A stretch of 64,000 bases of DNA from Sulfurimicrobium sp031426915 (GCA_031426915.1 JASJPB010000013.1:62001-126000); one strand, 5' to 3'; numbered from the stretch's first letter, positions 50,888-60,153 are shown. The notes: generated by a model from the sequence alone, not told the origin. A program made the numbers and translations.

Positions 50888-51793
50888 ATGAGTTTCAACC
50901 CCTTCAGTCTGGACCACGAAACCGATTACCGGATTTGGCGCCAGCGCAAACTGGAAAACTACCCCAGCCGTGCCGAAGACCTGGTGGTGAAAATCAAGGA
51001 CCCGCGCAAGCTGGCCCCGGCGGAGCATGAGGCCATCCTGGCGCGTTGCCGCAAAACCAACATGGCAATTTATGTCAGCGACACCGGCCAGGAAGACGAC
51101 AAGGAAATCACCCGCCAGCTGGGGCATCAATTCGGTCTCAATCGGCTCGACCGCAACATGCTGGCCGACGATGACGGCATCACCTCTCTTGCTGTTCATG
51201 CGGAGGGGGAACACAAGCTCTACATTCCCTACACCGACCGCCCCATCAAATGGCATACCGACGGCTATTACAACAAGCCGGAACGTCAAATCTGGGGACT
51301 GCAACTGCATTGCGTGTGCAATGCCGCGTCGGGCGGCGACAACGGCCTGATGGACCACGAAATCGCCTATATCCTGCTGCGTGACGCCGATCCGCAGCAT
51401 ATCCGCGCCCTGATGGAGGCGGACGCCATGGCGATCCCCCCGCGCATGGACGAGGATGGCATCGCACGCCCGGATGAAGTCGGGCCGGTATTTTCGCTGC
51501 ACCCGGTCAGCGGGGATCTGCATATGCGTTACACGGCGCGCACCCGCAGCATCCGCTGGAAGCAGTCAGCCGAGGTGCTGGCTGCGGTGGCCACTCTGGA
51601 ACAGATTCTGAACAACGCTTCACCCTATATTTTCAGGGCAACGCTGGCGCCGGGGATGGGGCTGATCTGCAATAACGTACTGCATGACCGGAGCGGTTTC
51701 AGCGATGACGAAAACTGCAAACGGCTGCTATACCGTGCCCGCTATTACGACCGCATTGCGGGTACCGAGGTAGGGGAAGTTTACGGCGGGTAG
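50888..51793 (+). CDS. TauD/TfdA-family Fe(II)/2-oxoglutarate dioxygenase
   Basis: A 301-aa oxygenase of the taurine dioxygenase superfamily. The iron ligands are in IKWHTDGYY (HxD) and in VLHDRSGFSD (distal His), and the 2-oxoglutarate-binding Arg is likely in RLLYRARYYDR. Substrate unknown. TauD-type enzymes release sulfite from taurine; nothing here proves that. It diverges from the kinase gene. Confidence 0.83.
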   Translation: MSFNPFSLDHETDYRIWRQRKLENYPSRAEDLVVKIKDPRKLAPAEHEAILARCRKTNMAIYVSDTGQEDDKEITRQLGHQFGLNRLDRNMLADDDGITSLAVHAEGEHKLYIPYTDRPIKWHTDGYYNKPERQIWGLQLHCVCNAASGGDNGLMDHEIAYILLRDADPQHIRALMEADAMAIPPRMDEDGIARPDEVGPVFSLHPVSGDLHMRYTARTRSIRWKQSAEVLAAVATLEQILNNASPYIFRATLAPGMGLICNNVLHDRSGFSDDENCKRLLYRARYYDRIAGTEVGEVYGG

Positions 51794-51819
51794 GTCGCCC
51801 TTCAGGGCGACGTGTCGGA

Positions 51820-52986
51820 CTAAACCAGCACCGCCGGTTTGTTGCCGGTAAGCAAATAATCCAGCAGCTCCCGCACCGGCCTGATGGCCGTCCCGAACGG
51901 CAGGCTCTCCGAGCCACGGAAAAACAGGCCTTTGTTGACATCGCCACGCAAGGCAGCCGCAAGCTGGGAATCAATGCAGAACTGCCCCATCTTGGAAACC
52001 CCGTCGCGCAGCCCGCATTCCGAGAGGCAGTCCAGCACCGCCGCGCATTTCGAACGCACCGGGTCGGCGAAGGACATCAACTTGATTTCGCGCCGCAGGT
52101 AATTCTTCAGCCACGGCGTCAACACGGCACGGGCAGGCAGACCGGCCGCGCTCATGAAGGTAACGATATCTTCCGGCCGGGCTTCGGCCAGCACTTTTTT
52201 GAAATTGGGATGGGCATCGCCCTCCTCGGTCACGGCAAAAGGCGTGCCGACCTGTACCGCGCTGGCGCCGAGGCCCAGCAGTTCCTTGACCTTCTCGAAA
52301 GTATTGATGCCGCCGGCGGGAATCAGCGGAATGCGTTCGCGCTCGAGGCCAAACTCCTTGAACAGTTTGAACACGCCTTCCAGCACGCCGGGGAAATCGA
52401 AGCGCGGATCGGTGATGTCATCCGGCTTGGGCGCGCCGAGGTGGCCGCCTGCATAGCGCGGATGCTCGATAACAATGGCGTCTGGCAGCTTGTTCTTGCG
52501 CATCCACTTTTTCAGGACCACATTGATGCCACGCACGTCGGAAAGGATAGGGATCAGTGCGACATGGGGAAAACCGGCAGCCATTTCCGGCATATCGAAC
52601 GGCAAACCGGCTCCCATCACGATCGCATCGGCCCCGCTTTCGCAGGCCTGACGCACCAATTGAGGGTGCTCCGTCACGGCTTTCATCACATTGACCGCAA
52701 TCATGCCGTTGCCATTGGCAATTTCCTTGGCACTCTTGATTTCGCGGTCAAGCGCGGTCAGATTGGCCCGGTCCATGGCATCCCTGGTTTTGGGGTGCAT
52801 GGACTGTTCCATCAGATCAGGATGGTGGCGACGCAGATCAATGCTGGCAATGGTCCCTACCGCACCTTCCCTGGCCACCGAACCGGCCAGGCGATGAGCG
52901 GAAACACCCACGCCCATGCCCCCTTGCACGATGGGGAGCAATATTTTGTGCTTGAGATGCAGCAATGGCAGGTCGGTTTTGATCAT
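51820..52986 (-). CDS. NAD(P)H-dependent flavin oxidoreductase / nitronate monooxygenase-like
   Basis: A 388-aa FMN TIM-barrel: PIVQGGMGVGVSAHRLAGSV at the N-terminus, NVMKAVTEH, the AGGHLGAPKP motif, PLIPAGGI and GLGASAVQVGTPFAVT. It belongs to the nitronate monooxygenase/FabK family; members with this length are of unclear substrate. ATG 52986 is chosen over TTG 52995; neither has a clear RBS. Confidence 0.86.
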   Translation of the reverse strand: MIKTDLPLLHLKHKILLPIVQGGMGVGVSAHRLAGSVAREGAVGTIASIDLRRHHPDLMEQSMHPKTRDAMDRANLTALDREIKSAKEIANGNGMIAVNVMKAVTEHPQLVRQACESGADAIVMGAGLPFDMPEMAAGFPHVALIPILSDVRGINVVLKKWMRKNKLPDAIVIEHPRYAGGHLGAPKPDDITDPRFDFPGVLEGVFKLFKEFGLERERIPLIPAGGINTFEKVKELLGLGASAVQVGTPFAVTEEGDAHPNFKKVLAEARPEDIVTFMSAAGLPARAVLTPWLKNYLRREIKLMSFADPVRSKCAAVLDCLSECGLRDGVSKMGQFCIDSQLAAALRGDVNKGLFFRGSESLPFGTAIRPVRELLDYLLTGNKPAVLV

Positions 52987-53082
52987 GCTTGACAAATTCT
53001 AAACACAAAGGGGGTGCATTTTACTCCCCCGGGGTCCAGTTGCAAACAAAGTAATTGATAAATTACGCAACCCCGACCAACA

Positions 53083-53874
53083 CTAGCCACCATGCAGCTT
53101 CGCGGCCCAGCGCAACATGGCTTCGCTCCCCAGCCAGCGCCCAAGGTATTCGGGGAATACCAGGAAAACAGCCAATCCGGCCAAAAACAGCAGCACCAGC
53201 ACATGGCTGAACAGGCTTTCCGGACGCAGGATTCCCCAGTATTTCATGGTCAGGAATACCATGTCCTTGCGATGTTCCGACATGCGCCGATATCTGAGCA
53301 CCAGGTTTACCAGCATATAGACCAGATAGCCGCCGCCAAGCGACGCGAAAACGATGCGGAACATGTCCAGCAGGTCCAGACTGCCCTGCCCGACACGGTG
53401 AAACATCAGCGACAAGGCGCCCATCGCCAATGAAGCCGCCACTGCAATCAGAACATTGGCGATCAGGCGGCGCCTTTCCCGCGCCAGATCCTGCTGGCGC
53501 TGGATGAAAAAAGCATCCACTTCCTGTTTCAGATACTCGACTTTCTCCTGCACCAGCAGGGTAATTTCCGATTTCATGACGCGAGTGCGCTCATCGATGG
53601 CCGCCCCCAGCCGATCCGCCGCATAATCCACCATTTCTCTCACATCCGCCTTGGTGAACTGGCGCTGGTTGTGCAGTTCGGCGGAGATCTTGTCCAGCTT
53701 GGCATCCACCTCGTGGCTTGCCTGCAACACCACGTCGCGCACCTCGCTGCTGGCCTGGGCGATACCTTCCCGCACCACGCCATCCAGCTTCTCGCTGGCA
53801 TGCCCGATCGCGGCGCGGGAAACCTGCTCCAGGCTTTCCCGCGCGTAATCCATTTCTTTTTCAAACCATGCCAT
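53083..53874 (-). CDS. Membrane protein with N-terminal coiled coil, unknown
   Basis: A 263-aa protein: a long amphipathic helical region (residues 1-125, SEKLDGVVREGIAQASSEVRD, FFIQRQQDLARERRRL) followed by three or four membrane helices. No motif recognised. It might be an apolipophorin-like or stress membrane protein. It precedes plsY on the same strand by 12 bases. Confidence 0.7.
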   Translation of the reverse strand: MAWFEKEMDYARESLEQVSRAAIGHASEKLDGVVREGIAQASSEVRDVVLQASHEVDAKLDKISAELHNQRQFTKADVREMVDYAADRLGAAIDERTRVMKSEITLLVQEKVEYLKQEVDAFFIQRQQDLARERRRLIANVLIAVAASLAMGALSLMFHRVGQGSLDLLDMFRIVFASLGGGYLVYMLVNLVLRYRRMSEHRKDMVFLTMKYWGILRPESLFSHVLVLLFLAGLAVFLVFPEYLGRWLGSEAMLRWAAKLHGG

Positions 53875-53886
53875 AACGGAATGACC

Positions 53887-54501
53887 TTATTGGCCGGGTT
53901 TTCCTGCCGAGCCGATACGCGTCTCCTTGCCGCTCAGCAAATTGCGGATGTTGCCCATGTGGCGCCACACCAGCAGCAGCGAAAGCAGCATGACCGCCAG
54001 GCTGTAGCTATTGAAACCGAACATGGTCACCCCATACAGTGGCGCGAAACCGGCCGCGATCAGAGCGGACAAGGACGAGGTGCGCCACATCCAGGTGGCG
54101 AGCAACCAGGTAGCCAGCACCGCCAGGCCGAGCCAGGCATTGAGCGCCAGCAGGATGCCCAACGCCGTGGCCACGCCCTTGCCGCCATGGAAGCCGAAGA
54201 ACAACGGAAACACATGCCCCATGAAAACCGCCAGCGCCACCGCCGCGATACCCGCATCACTCACACCATACGCGGGACCCAGCCTGACTGCCAGAAACAC
54301 CGCCAGCCACCCCTTGGCGGCATCGCCCAGCAGCGTCAGTACCGCGGCCAGCTTCTTGCCGGTGCGCAAAACATTGGTGGCGCCGGGGTTCTTGGAGCCG
54401 AACGAGCGCGGATCGGCAAGGCCGAAAGCCTTGCTTACAATCACCGCAAATGAAAGGGAACCGATCAGGTAAGCACAAAGGACAAAAACTATCGTGGGCA
54501 T
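53887..54501 (-). CDS. plsY: Glycerol-3-phosphate acyltransferase PlsY
   Basis: Membrane enzyme transferring acyl from acyl-phosphate to glycerol 3-phosphate. The 204-aa protein from ATG 54501 (MPTIVFVLCAYLIGSLSFAV) has the PlsY motifs SKNPGATNVLRTGKK, GHVFPLFFGFHGGKGVAT and the C-terminal HMGNIRNLLSGKE. Diverges from folB. Confidence 0.95.
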   Translation of the reverse strand: MPTIVFVLCAYLIGSLSFAVIVSKAFGLADPRSFGSKNPGATNVLRTGKKLAAVLTLLGDAAKGWLAVFLAVRLGPAYGVSDAGIAAVALAVFMGHVFPLFFGFHGGKGVATALGILLALNAWLGLAVLATWLLATWMWRTSSLSALIAAGFAPLYGVTMFGFNSYSLAVMLLSLLLVWRHMGNIRNLLSGKETRIGSAGKPGQ

Positions 54502-54578
54502 GGCAAATGACTTAGAATCGCAGGCTTCTAATTTTACGGCAAAACCGGGCCTCCGCATAACGGCAGCACCGACACCAC

Positions 54579-54935
54579 ATGGACGTTATTTTTCTCAATG
54601 AATTCAGAGCCGAAACCATCATCGGCATTTATCCCTGGGAACGGGAAGTTCCTCAAACCATCCAGCTCGACCTGGAAATCGGCCTGCCCCACAGCCGCGC
54701 CGGCACCAGCGACGACGTGGCGGACACCATCGACTACGGGCGGGTAGTGGAACGCATTCGTCAGGTTCTGGCGGAAAAACATTTTTCCCTAGTGGAAGCC
54801 CTGGCGGAACATATCACGCAACTGGTCATGAACGAATTCGGCTCACCCTGGGTCAGAATCAGCATAAGCAAACTCGGCCTCATCCGTGGCGTGAAAAGGC
54901 TGGGCATCACCATCGAACGAGGCTCGAAATCCTGA
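54579..54935 (+). CDS. folB: Dihydroneopterin aldolase FolB
   Basis: Folate synthesis. A 118-aa single-domain enzyme with the family opening MDVIFLNEFRAETIIGIYPWE, the catalytic Glu in that stretch, and VSISKLGLIRGVKRLGITIERG-like end. Overlaps the exporter gene downstream by 4 bases. Confidence 0.94.
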   Translation: MDVIFLNEFRAETIIGIYPWEREVPQTIQLDLEIGLPHSRAGTSDDVADTIDYGRVVERIRQVLAEKHFSLVEALAEHITQLVMNEFGSPWVRISISKLGLIRGVKRLGITIERGSKS

Positions 54936-55675
54936 GCGGCCTTTCCGGCGAAGTCCTCTTTGCCGGCGCGCTGATCCTGCTGCTGGCCTATTTCATTCGC
55001 GGCATCTCTGGTTTCGGCTCGGGGTTGATCGCGGTACCGCTCCTGGCCCACTTCCTGCCGTTGCAGTTCGTCGTGCCTTTCGTGCTGCTGCTCGACTTCA
55101 GCGCCTCCGTGGCCATGGGTCGCAATGCCCGGCACCAGGTCAATTGGCGCGAGATCAGACCACTGCTGCCTTTCAGCCTGATCGGCGTGATCCTGGGCGT
55201 GGTGCTGCTGATCCAGATGCCCAGGGAACCGCTGCTGATCGGGCTGGGCCTGTTCGTGATGGCATTCGGGGTACGCAACATTCTAAACCTGCACGGCGAA
55301 AAACCCATCTCCCAATGGTGGGCGGTTCCCGCCGGACTGAGCGGCGGCACCGTGGGCGCGCTATTCGGCACGGGTGGACCACCCTATATCATTTACCTTT
55401 CGCATCGCCTGCGCGAAAAAACCGAGCTGCGCGCAACTTTTTCCGGTCTATTCATGATCGACGGCGGAACCCGCCTCATCACCTTCCTCATCACCGGTCT
55501 GCTGCTGCAACCAGGCCTGCTGCTGGCTTACCTCGGCGCCCTGCCGCTCATGGCGCTGGCCCTGCACTTGGGCCACAAGGCGCATGTCGGGATATCGAAC
55601 CAGCAGATGCTGAAACTCATCGGCGCGCTGCTGCTGGGAAGCGGAGTGTCGCTGCTGTGGAAAGCCTGGAGTTAA
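54932..55675 (+). CDS. Sulfite exporter TauE/SafE-family transporter, probable CTG start
   Basis: A 247-aa membrane protein with about eight helices and the family motif GISGFGSGLIAVPLLA, then GTGGPPYIIYLSHRL in the second half. TTG 55025 would remove the first helix. CTG 54932 overlaps the folB stop (CTGA) and has GAGG 9 bases upstream, so I take it as the start. It exports sulfite or sulfonates in known relatives, which would suit a sulfur oxidiser. Confidence 0.85.
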   Translation: MSGLSGEVLFAGALILLLAYFIRGISGFGSGLIAVPLLAHFLPLQFVVPFVLLLDFSASVAMGRNARHQVNWREIRPLLPFSLIGVILGVVLLIQMPREPLLIGLGLFVMAFGVRNILNLHGEKPISQWWAVPAGLSGGTVGALFGTGGPPYIIYLSHRLREKTELRATFSGLFMIDGGTRLITFLITGLLLQPGLLLAYLGALPLMALALHLGHKAHVGISNQQMLKLIGALLLGSGVSLLWKAWS

Positions 55676-56565
55676 CCGCGCGGATGATGCGCGGCATGCA
55701 GTTTCTTCAGCCGTTCCCGCGCCACGTGGGTATAAATCTGGGTGGTGGATATATCCGAGTGTCCCAGCAGCATTTGCACCACACGCAAGTCGGCGCCGTG
55801 ATTGAGCAGATGGGTGGCAAAGGCATGGCGCAGGGTATGGGGCGACAGGGTCAGGGTCAAGCCGGCCAGCGCGGCATAACGCTTGATCAGGTACCAGAAC
55901 GCCTGGCGCGTCATGACTGCGCCGCGCTGGGTAACGAAAACGGCATGGCTGGTCTTGCCGTTGAGCAGCGCGCCACGTGATTCTGCAAGATAGCGCTTGA
56001 GCCACTCCACCGCCTCCTCCCCCAAAGGCACCAGACGTTCCTTGGAACCCTTGCCCATCACCCGCACCACGCCCATTTCCAGATTCGTGCCCTGCAAGGG
56101 CAAGGCCACCAGCTCGGAGACGCGCAAGCCGGTGGCGTAGAGGGTTTCCAGCATGGCCCGGTCGCGCAATCCCAGGTTTTCCGCGCAATCCGGGGCCTTG
56201 AGCAGCGCTTCCACATCGGTTTCACTCAGGCTTTTCGGCAAGGCGCGCGGCAGTTTTGGCATCTCGATTTGCAGCGTGGGATCGGCCTGGATTTTTCCCT
56301 GACGCAACAGGTAGCGGTAGAAACGGCGCAGGCTGGATAGCGAGCGGCTGGTGGTGCGCGCCTTGGCGTGCTGGTCGAACTGGTATGAAATATAAGCCAC
56401 CAGCTCCGCATGCCCGGCCTGAAGCAGGTTCAGGCGATGCATCTCTTCGAGCCAGATGGCGAACTGGTTCAGATCGCTGCGGTAGCTCTCCAGAGAGTTG
56501 CGCGCGAGGCCATCTTCCAGCCACAAGTCATCGCAAAACTGATCCAGCAGATCAAGGTTGTCCAT
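55672..56565 (-). CDS. xerD: Tyrosine recombinase XerD
   Basis: Resolves chromosome dimers at dif with XerC. From ATG 56565 (MDNLDLLDQFCDDLW) it is 297 aa, the normal length. Catalytic residues Arg (ATGLRVSELV), HTLRHAFATHL, GHSDISTTQIYTHV are intact. It is convergent with the exporter gene (4-base overlap) and overlaps ogt at its 5' end. Confidence 0.95.
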   Translation of the reverse strand: MDNLDLLDQFCDDLWLEDGLARNSLESYRSDLNQFAIWLEEMHRLNLLQAGHAELVAYISYQFDQHAKARTTSRSLSSLRRFYRYLLRQGKIQADPTLQIEMPKLPRALPKSLSETDVEALLKAPDCAENLGLRDRAMLETLYATGLRVSELVALPLQGTNLEMGVVRVMGKGSKERLVPLGEEAVEWLKRYLAESRGALLNGKTSHAVFVTQRGAVMTRQAFWYLIKRYAALAGLTLTLSPHTLRHAFATHLLNHGADLRVVQMLLGHSDISTTQIYTHVARERLKKLHAAHHPRG

Positions 56566-57022
56566 GCTCGTGTTCCAGCAACCAGCGCTTGAACTCCAGC
56601 GGCGCACCGCGGCTGTAATGCATGAAGCCGCCTATCCCCTTGCTGCTCACCACGCGGTGGCAGGGAATGACGATAGGGATGGGGTTGGCGCCGCAGGCTT
56701 GCCCTAGCGCTCGTGGCGCGCTGCCGATCTGTAGCGCCAGTGCACCGTAGGTTGCTGTGCTTCCAACGGGAATTTGCAGCAGCGCCTGCCACACCTTGTG
56801 CTGGTAGGGCGTGCCGCGCGGCTGCAAGGGCAAGTCGAAGTGGAAATCCGCGTTGGCAAGGTAGGCCTGCAACTGAGCGCACACTTCACGGGCCAAGGGC
56901 TCTTGCGCTTCCAGAGGCGGGCTGTCGGGAGGGAGAAAGTCGATTTGCGCGAGCGCGTCCTGTGCAGTGACGATGCCCAGCACGGCGAAAGGGGTAACCA
57001 GCCGCGCCTGATAATTTTTCAT
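56552..57022 (-). CDS. ogt: Methylated-DNA-[protein]-cysteine S-methyltransferase
   Basis: Suicide repair enzyme for O6-alkylguanine. A 156-aa protein with the active-site motif IPCHRVVSSKGIGGF and KVWQALLQIPVGSTATYG. It lacks an AdaA-type N-terminal domain, so the Ogt type is meant. It overlaps xerD and the following hypothetical gene. Confidence 0.94.
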   Translation of the reverse strand: MKNYQARLVTPFAVLGIVTAQDALAQIDFLPPDSPPLEAQEPLAREVCAQLQAYLANADFHFDLPLQPRGTPYQHKVWQALLQIPVGSTATYGALALQIGSAPRALGQACGANPIPIVIPCHRVVSSKGIGGFMHYSRGAPLEFKRWLLEHEHGQP

Positions 57023-58407
57023 GGCAGTTCCTCCAGCAGTTTTTGCAACGCCCGCCGCCGTAGCGAGTCGCTTTCGCCATCCAGCAGCAGACGGTATTGG
57101 CTTGTTGCGTCTTCCCTGAAACCCGCCAGGACAAGATTCTCCGCCGCGCGCAAGCGAGCCAGCCGCGCCAGATCATCTTTAGCCCCTGTTGCAGCGCGCA
57201 ACAGGTATTCCGCCGCCTGCGCGTATTCCCCGCGCAACTGGGCCAGGCTTCCTATTTGCAACAAGGCTTCACGGCGCGCTGCCGAATTTTCCGTGCTCTC
57301 CAGGTCATCTACCAGCGCGGGTACAAGATCGACAGTGTCGGCAAACAGGCGATGTGCCACTTTGACCAGCCCGGCATGCAGCAATTGCATGGCGAGGCGA
57401 TTTTCTGCTTCATCCTGCAGCGTTTCGTCCTGCGCCTGACGCGCCAGATGACCGTACAAGGCGCGTGCCGCGATGGGATTTTCCAGCTCCATCTGCAACG
57501 CCATCGCATGCCAGGCGCCATCGTCGCCCAGCAGCAGCTGGCGCTGATTGCCAAGCTCCATGGCATATGTAGAGTAGCTTTGCCAGAGTTCGGCAGGTGT
57601 CGTTCCGAGAAGCGAGGGCAAGCTTTCGTCCTGAACGGCGAGAAGTTTTTCCAATGCCTCCGCATGCGCGGCCGTATCCCGCTGCGATATTGCTGCCTGG
57701 GCCAGCACAGCCCAATAACCAGCCTCACCGCCCTTTTCCAGCGCGCCCCGTGCCTGCACTATAGCCGTGGCACTTGGCACTGTCCCGGCGCGCAGCCTGA
57801 CCAGCGTCGCCAGCGGTCCTTCGCCAAGGAGCGGCAGCAAGGGCAGGGCTTGCGCAGCCTTCCCGTTAACAGCGAGTCCTTGTGCAAAAGCGATCGCCTC
57901 ATCCCGGCTCAAGGGTGAATAATCCTGCCGGAAGCGGAGGATGGCAAGATACGCATCGTCCGCCCGCCCCTCCGAGAAACAGATGGCAATGACCAACTGC
58001 CGCGCCTCGCGAGCTTGCGCAGCATCCAGCCCACCTTGCCACAACATCCTCGTCAAACCGGTGCGTGCCTCGTCATCACGATGCATGGCAACAGCGGCCC
58101 GGACATTCCACCATGAAGCCTGGCGCCGCATCGCGTCATCGGAACCCGACGGCACGCTCCCAGTATGTTCCAGCAACTCGGGCCAACGTTGGAGTTGATG
58201 CAGCAATTCCCATTGCACCGCGTCCCATGCCAGCCTGTGGGCACGATCCGAACTTGTCTTTTGAGCGCGTTGCACCATGGACAGGGCGAGTTGCGGGGCA
58301 CCCGCACGGGCTAAACGCAAGATGTTCTGCGGTGTGTCATTCGCAGCGGCGTGAACACCTACGACGGGGAAAAGAAAAAAGGGGAGTAAAAAAAACAAAT
58401 AGCGCAT
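57019..58407 (-). CDS. Exported TPR-like repeat protein, unknown
   Basis: ATG 58407 opens a clean signal peptide (MRYLFFLLPFFLFPVVGVHA, cut near HAA); the frame to 58455 has no such signal. The 462-aa product is all-helical with repeats of about 35 residues (e.g. ARAGAPQLALSMVQRAQ, AQLRGEYAQAAEYLLRAAT), so a periplasmic TPR/Sel1-like scaffold. Function unknown. Confidence 0.72.
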   Translation of the reverse strand: MRYLFFLLPFFLFPVVGVHAAANDTPQNILRLARAGAPQLALSMVQRAQKTSSDRAHRLAWDAVQWELLHQLQRWPELLEHTGSVPSGSDDAMRRQASWWNVRAAVAMHRDDEARTGLTRMLWQGGLDAAQAREARQLVIAICFSEGRADDAYLAILRFRQDYSPLSRDEAIAFAQGLAVNGKAAQALPLLPLLGEGPLATLVRLRAGTVPSATAIVQARGALEKGGEAGYWAVLAQAAISQRDTAAHAEALEKLLAVQDESLPSLLGTTPAELWQSYSTYAMELGNQRQLLLGDDGAWHAMALQMELENPIAARALYGHLARQAQDETLQDEAENRLAMQLLHAGLVKVAHRLFADTVDLVPALVDDLESTENSAARREALLQIGSLAQLRGEYAQAAEYLLRAATGAKDDLARLARLRAAENLVLAGFREDATSQYRLLLDGESDSLRRRALQKLLEELP

Positions 58408-58453
58408 GAGCGCTATTGTAAACGAACTGGAGAAGCGAGGCAGCGCTCCCGCC

Positions 58454-58469
58454 ACCCGGAAAACCGGGT
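58454..58469 (-). terminator. Small hairpin after rplS, possible terminator
   Basis: ACCCGG / CCGGGT with an AAAA loop (TTTT on the transcribed minus strand). There is no T tract downstream, so terminator function is weak. Confidence 0.3.
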
Positions 58470-58491
58470 AGAGGGAAGCTGAACGGCAGGA

Positions 58492-58869
58492 CTAGCTTGC
58501 GGCCTGCTGCTTGCGGTTGGGCAACTTTTCCTTGATACGGGCAGACTTGCCGGAACGGTCGCGCAGGTAGTACAGCTTGGCGCGACGCACATCGCCCCGA
58601 CGCTTCACTTCGATGCTGGCCACCAGCGGAGAGTAGGTCTGGAACGTACGTTCCACGCCCTCGCCGGAGGAGATCTTGCGCACGATGAAAGCGGAGTTCA
58701 GGCCGCGATTGCGCTTGGCAATCACCACGCCCTCATAAGCCTGCAGACGCTCGCGCGTGCCTTCCTTCACCTTTACCTGCACCACGATGGTGTCACCGGG
58801 TGCGAAATCGGGGATGGTTTTGCCCAGACGGGCGATTTCTTCCTGCTCCAACTGCTGGATGATATCCAT
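58492..58869 (-). CDS. rplS: 50S ribosomal protein L19
   Basis: A 125-aa protein with the L19 motifs FAPGDTIVVQVKVKEGTRER, YEGVVIAKRNRG and KLYYLRDRSGKSARIKEK. Last gene of the rpsP-rimM-trmD-rplS operon; its ATG overlaps the trmD stop by one base. Confidence 0.98.
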   Translation of the reverse strand: MDIIQQLEQEEIARLGKTIPDFAPGDTIVVQVKVKEGTRERLQAYEGVVIAKRNRGLNSAFIVRKISSGEGVERTFQTYSPLVASIEVKRRGDVRRAKLYYLRDRSGKSARIKEKLPNRKQQAAS

Positions 58870-59648
58870 TATTCAACTTCCTCTTTTTGTACGGAGCCTT
58901 GTTCCTGCTGATACTCAGCCAGCAGCCGAGACTCCTCTTTGGTCAACTGGCGCTTTGCCAGCAAATCCGGACGACGTAGCCAGGTGCGTCCCAGCGCCTG
59001 CTTGAGCCGCCACTTCTGTATCACGGCGTGATGTCCGGAAAGCAACACCTCCGGCACGCTCTCGCCCTGATAAACCTCGGGCCGGGTGTAGTGCGGATAA
59101 TCCAGCAGGCCGTTTACAAACGAATCCTGCTCGGCCGACTCCGCATCGCCCAGCACCCCCGGCAATTGCCGGATAATGCAGTCCATCAGCACCATGGCCG
59201 GGAGCTCACCTCCCGACAGCACGTAGTCGCCGATGGAAATTTCCTCATCCACCTCGCGTTGCAACAGGCGCTCATCCACGCCTTCATAACGGCCGGCCAG
59301 CAGAATCAGCCCGCCGCTGGCTACCAGCTCCATCGCCAGCGCGTGATCCAGCAGCCGCCCCTGAGGCGACAGGTAGACCACCTTCGGCTTGCAGGCACCG
59401 GTAGCCATTTGCGCTTGTCGCGCCGCCGCTATGGCCTGTTGCAACGGTTCCGCCAGCATTACCATGCCAGGGCCGCCACCATAGGGGCGGTCATCCACGG
59501 TGCGGTAATTGTTGCTGGTGAAATCGCGGGGATTCCACAGCCGCAACTGGTAGCTTTCCCGCTCCTGCGCCCGCCGTGTCACGCCGCTGGCGGTCAGCGC
59601 TTCGAACATGGAAGGAAACAGGGTAATGACGTCGAACTGGTAACTAAT
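58869..59648 (-). CDS. trmD: tRNA (guanine-N1)-methyltransferase TrmD, probable ATT start
   Basis: Makes m1G37 in tRNA. Motifs: GGGPGMVMLAEPL, YLSPQGRLLDHALA, ILLAGRYEGVDERL, IGDYVLSGGELPAM. The first ATG (59609) would cut the conserved opening; in frame before it stands QFDVITLFPS, the expected N-terminus. The only codon at the right place is ATT 59646-59648, which overlaps the rimM stop (ATTAG), giving 259 aa, the family length. Confidence 0.92.
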   Translation of the reverse strand: MSYQFDVITLFPSMFEALTASGVTRRAQERESYQLRLWNPRDFTSNNYRTVDDRPYGGGPGMVMLAEPLQQAIAAARQAQMATGACKPKVVYLSPQGRLLDHALAMELVASGGLILLAGRYEGVDERLLQREVDEEISIGDYVLSGGELPAMVLMDCIIRQLPGVLGDAESAEQDSFVNGLLDYPHYTRPEVYQGESVPEVLLSGHHAVIQKWRLKQALGRTWLRRPDLLAKRQLTKEESRLLAEYQQEQGSVQKEEVE

Positions 59649-60153
59649 AATCCAGACCCCAGTCCACGCGAATGGTACCTGCCGCCAAGTCCACTTCCTG
59701 TATGACTTGGGCGACGAATGGAATCAGGCGTTCCCGCTCGCCCTGCACCACCAGCACATCGTTGGCACCCGTTTCCAGCAGGTCGGTAACGCGCCCCAGT
59801 TCCTGCTGCACGGCATTAACCACTGCCAGGCCGATCAGATCGGCCCAGTAATATTCGTTTTCCGCAGTCTGCGGCAAGCTTTTGCGCGGCACCGCGATTT
59901 CGCTGCCACGCAGGGCTATCGCAAGTTCGCGATCGTCGCAACCGGCCAGGTGCGCGACCAGCGCCTTGGGATGCACATTGCATTCCAGCACTTCGTATTC
60001 GCGCCATTGCCCATTACGTCCAAGCCACCATACCGGGTAATCCAGCAGACTATCCATGGACTCGGTGTGAGCATGCACCTTCACCCAGCCACGCACACCG
60101 AATGGGACACCGACGTGCCCCATAACGGTCAAATCATCAGGCTGCAGGGGCAC
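59644..60153 (-). CDS. rimM: Ribosome maturation factor RimM
   Basis: 16S processing factor, 169 aa from GTG 60153 (MPLQPDDLTVMG). Motifs: GHVGVPFGVRGWVKV, the PRC-barrel YYWADLIGLAVVN and ERLIPFV...VDLAAGTIRVDWGLDY. The frame extends to 60183 within rpsP; the GTG gives the expected length. Confidence 0.93.
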   Translation of the reverse strand: MPLQPDDLTVMGHVGVPFGVRGWVKVHAHTESMDSLLDYPVWWLGRNGQWREYEVLECNVHPKALVAHLAGCDDRELAIALRGSEIAVPRKSLPQTAENEYYWADLIGLAVVNAVQQELGRVTDLLETGANDVLVVQGERERLIPFVAQVIQEVDLAAGTIRVDWGLDY

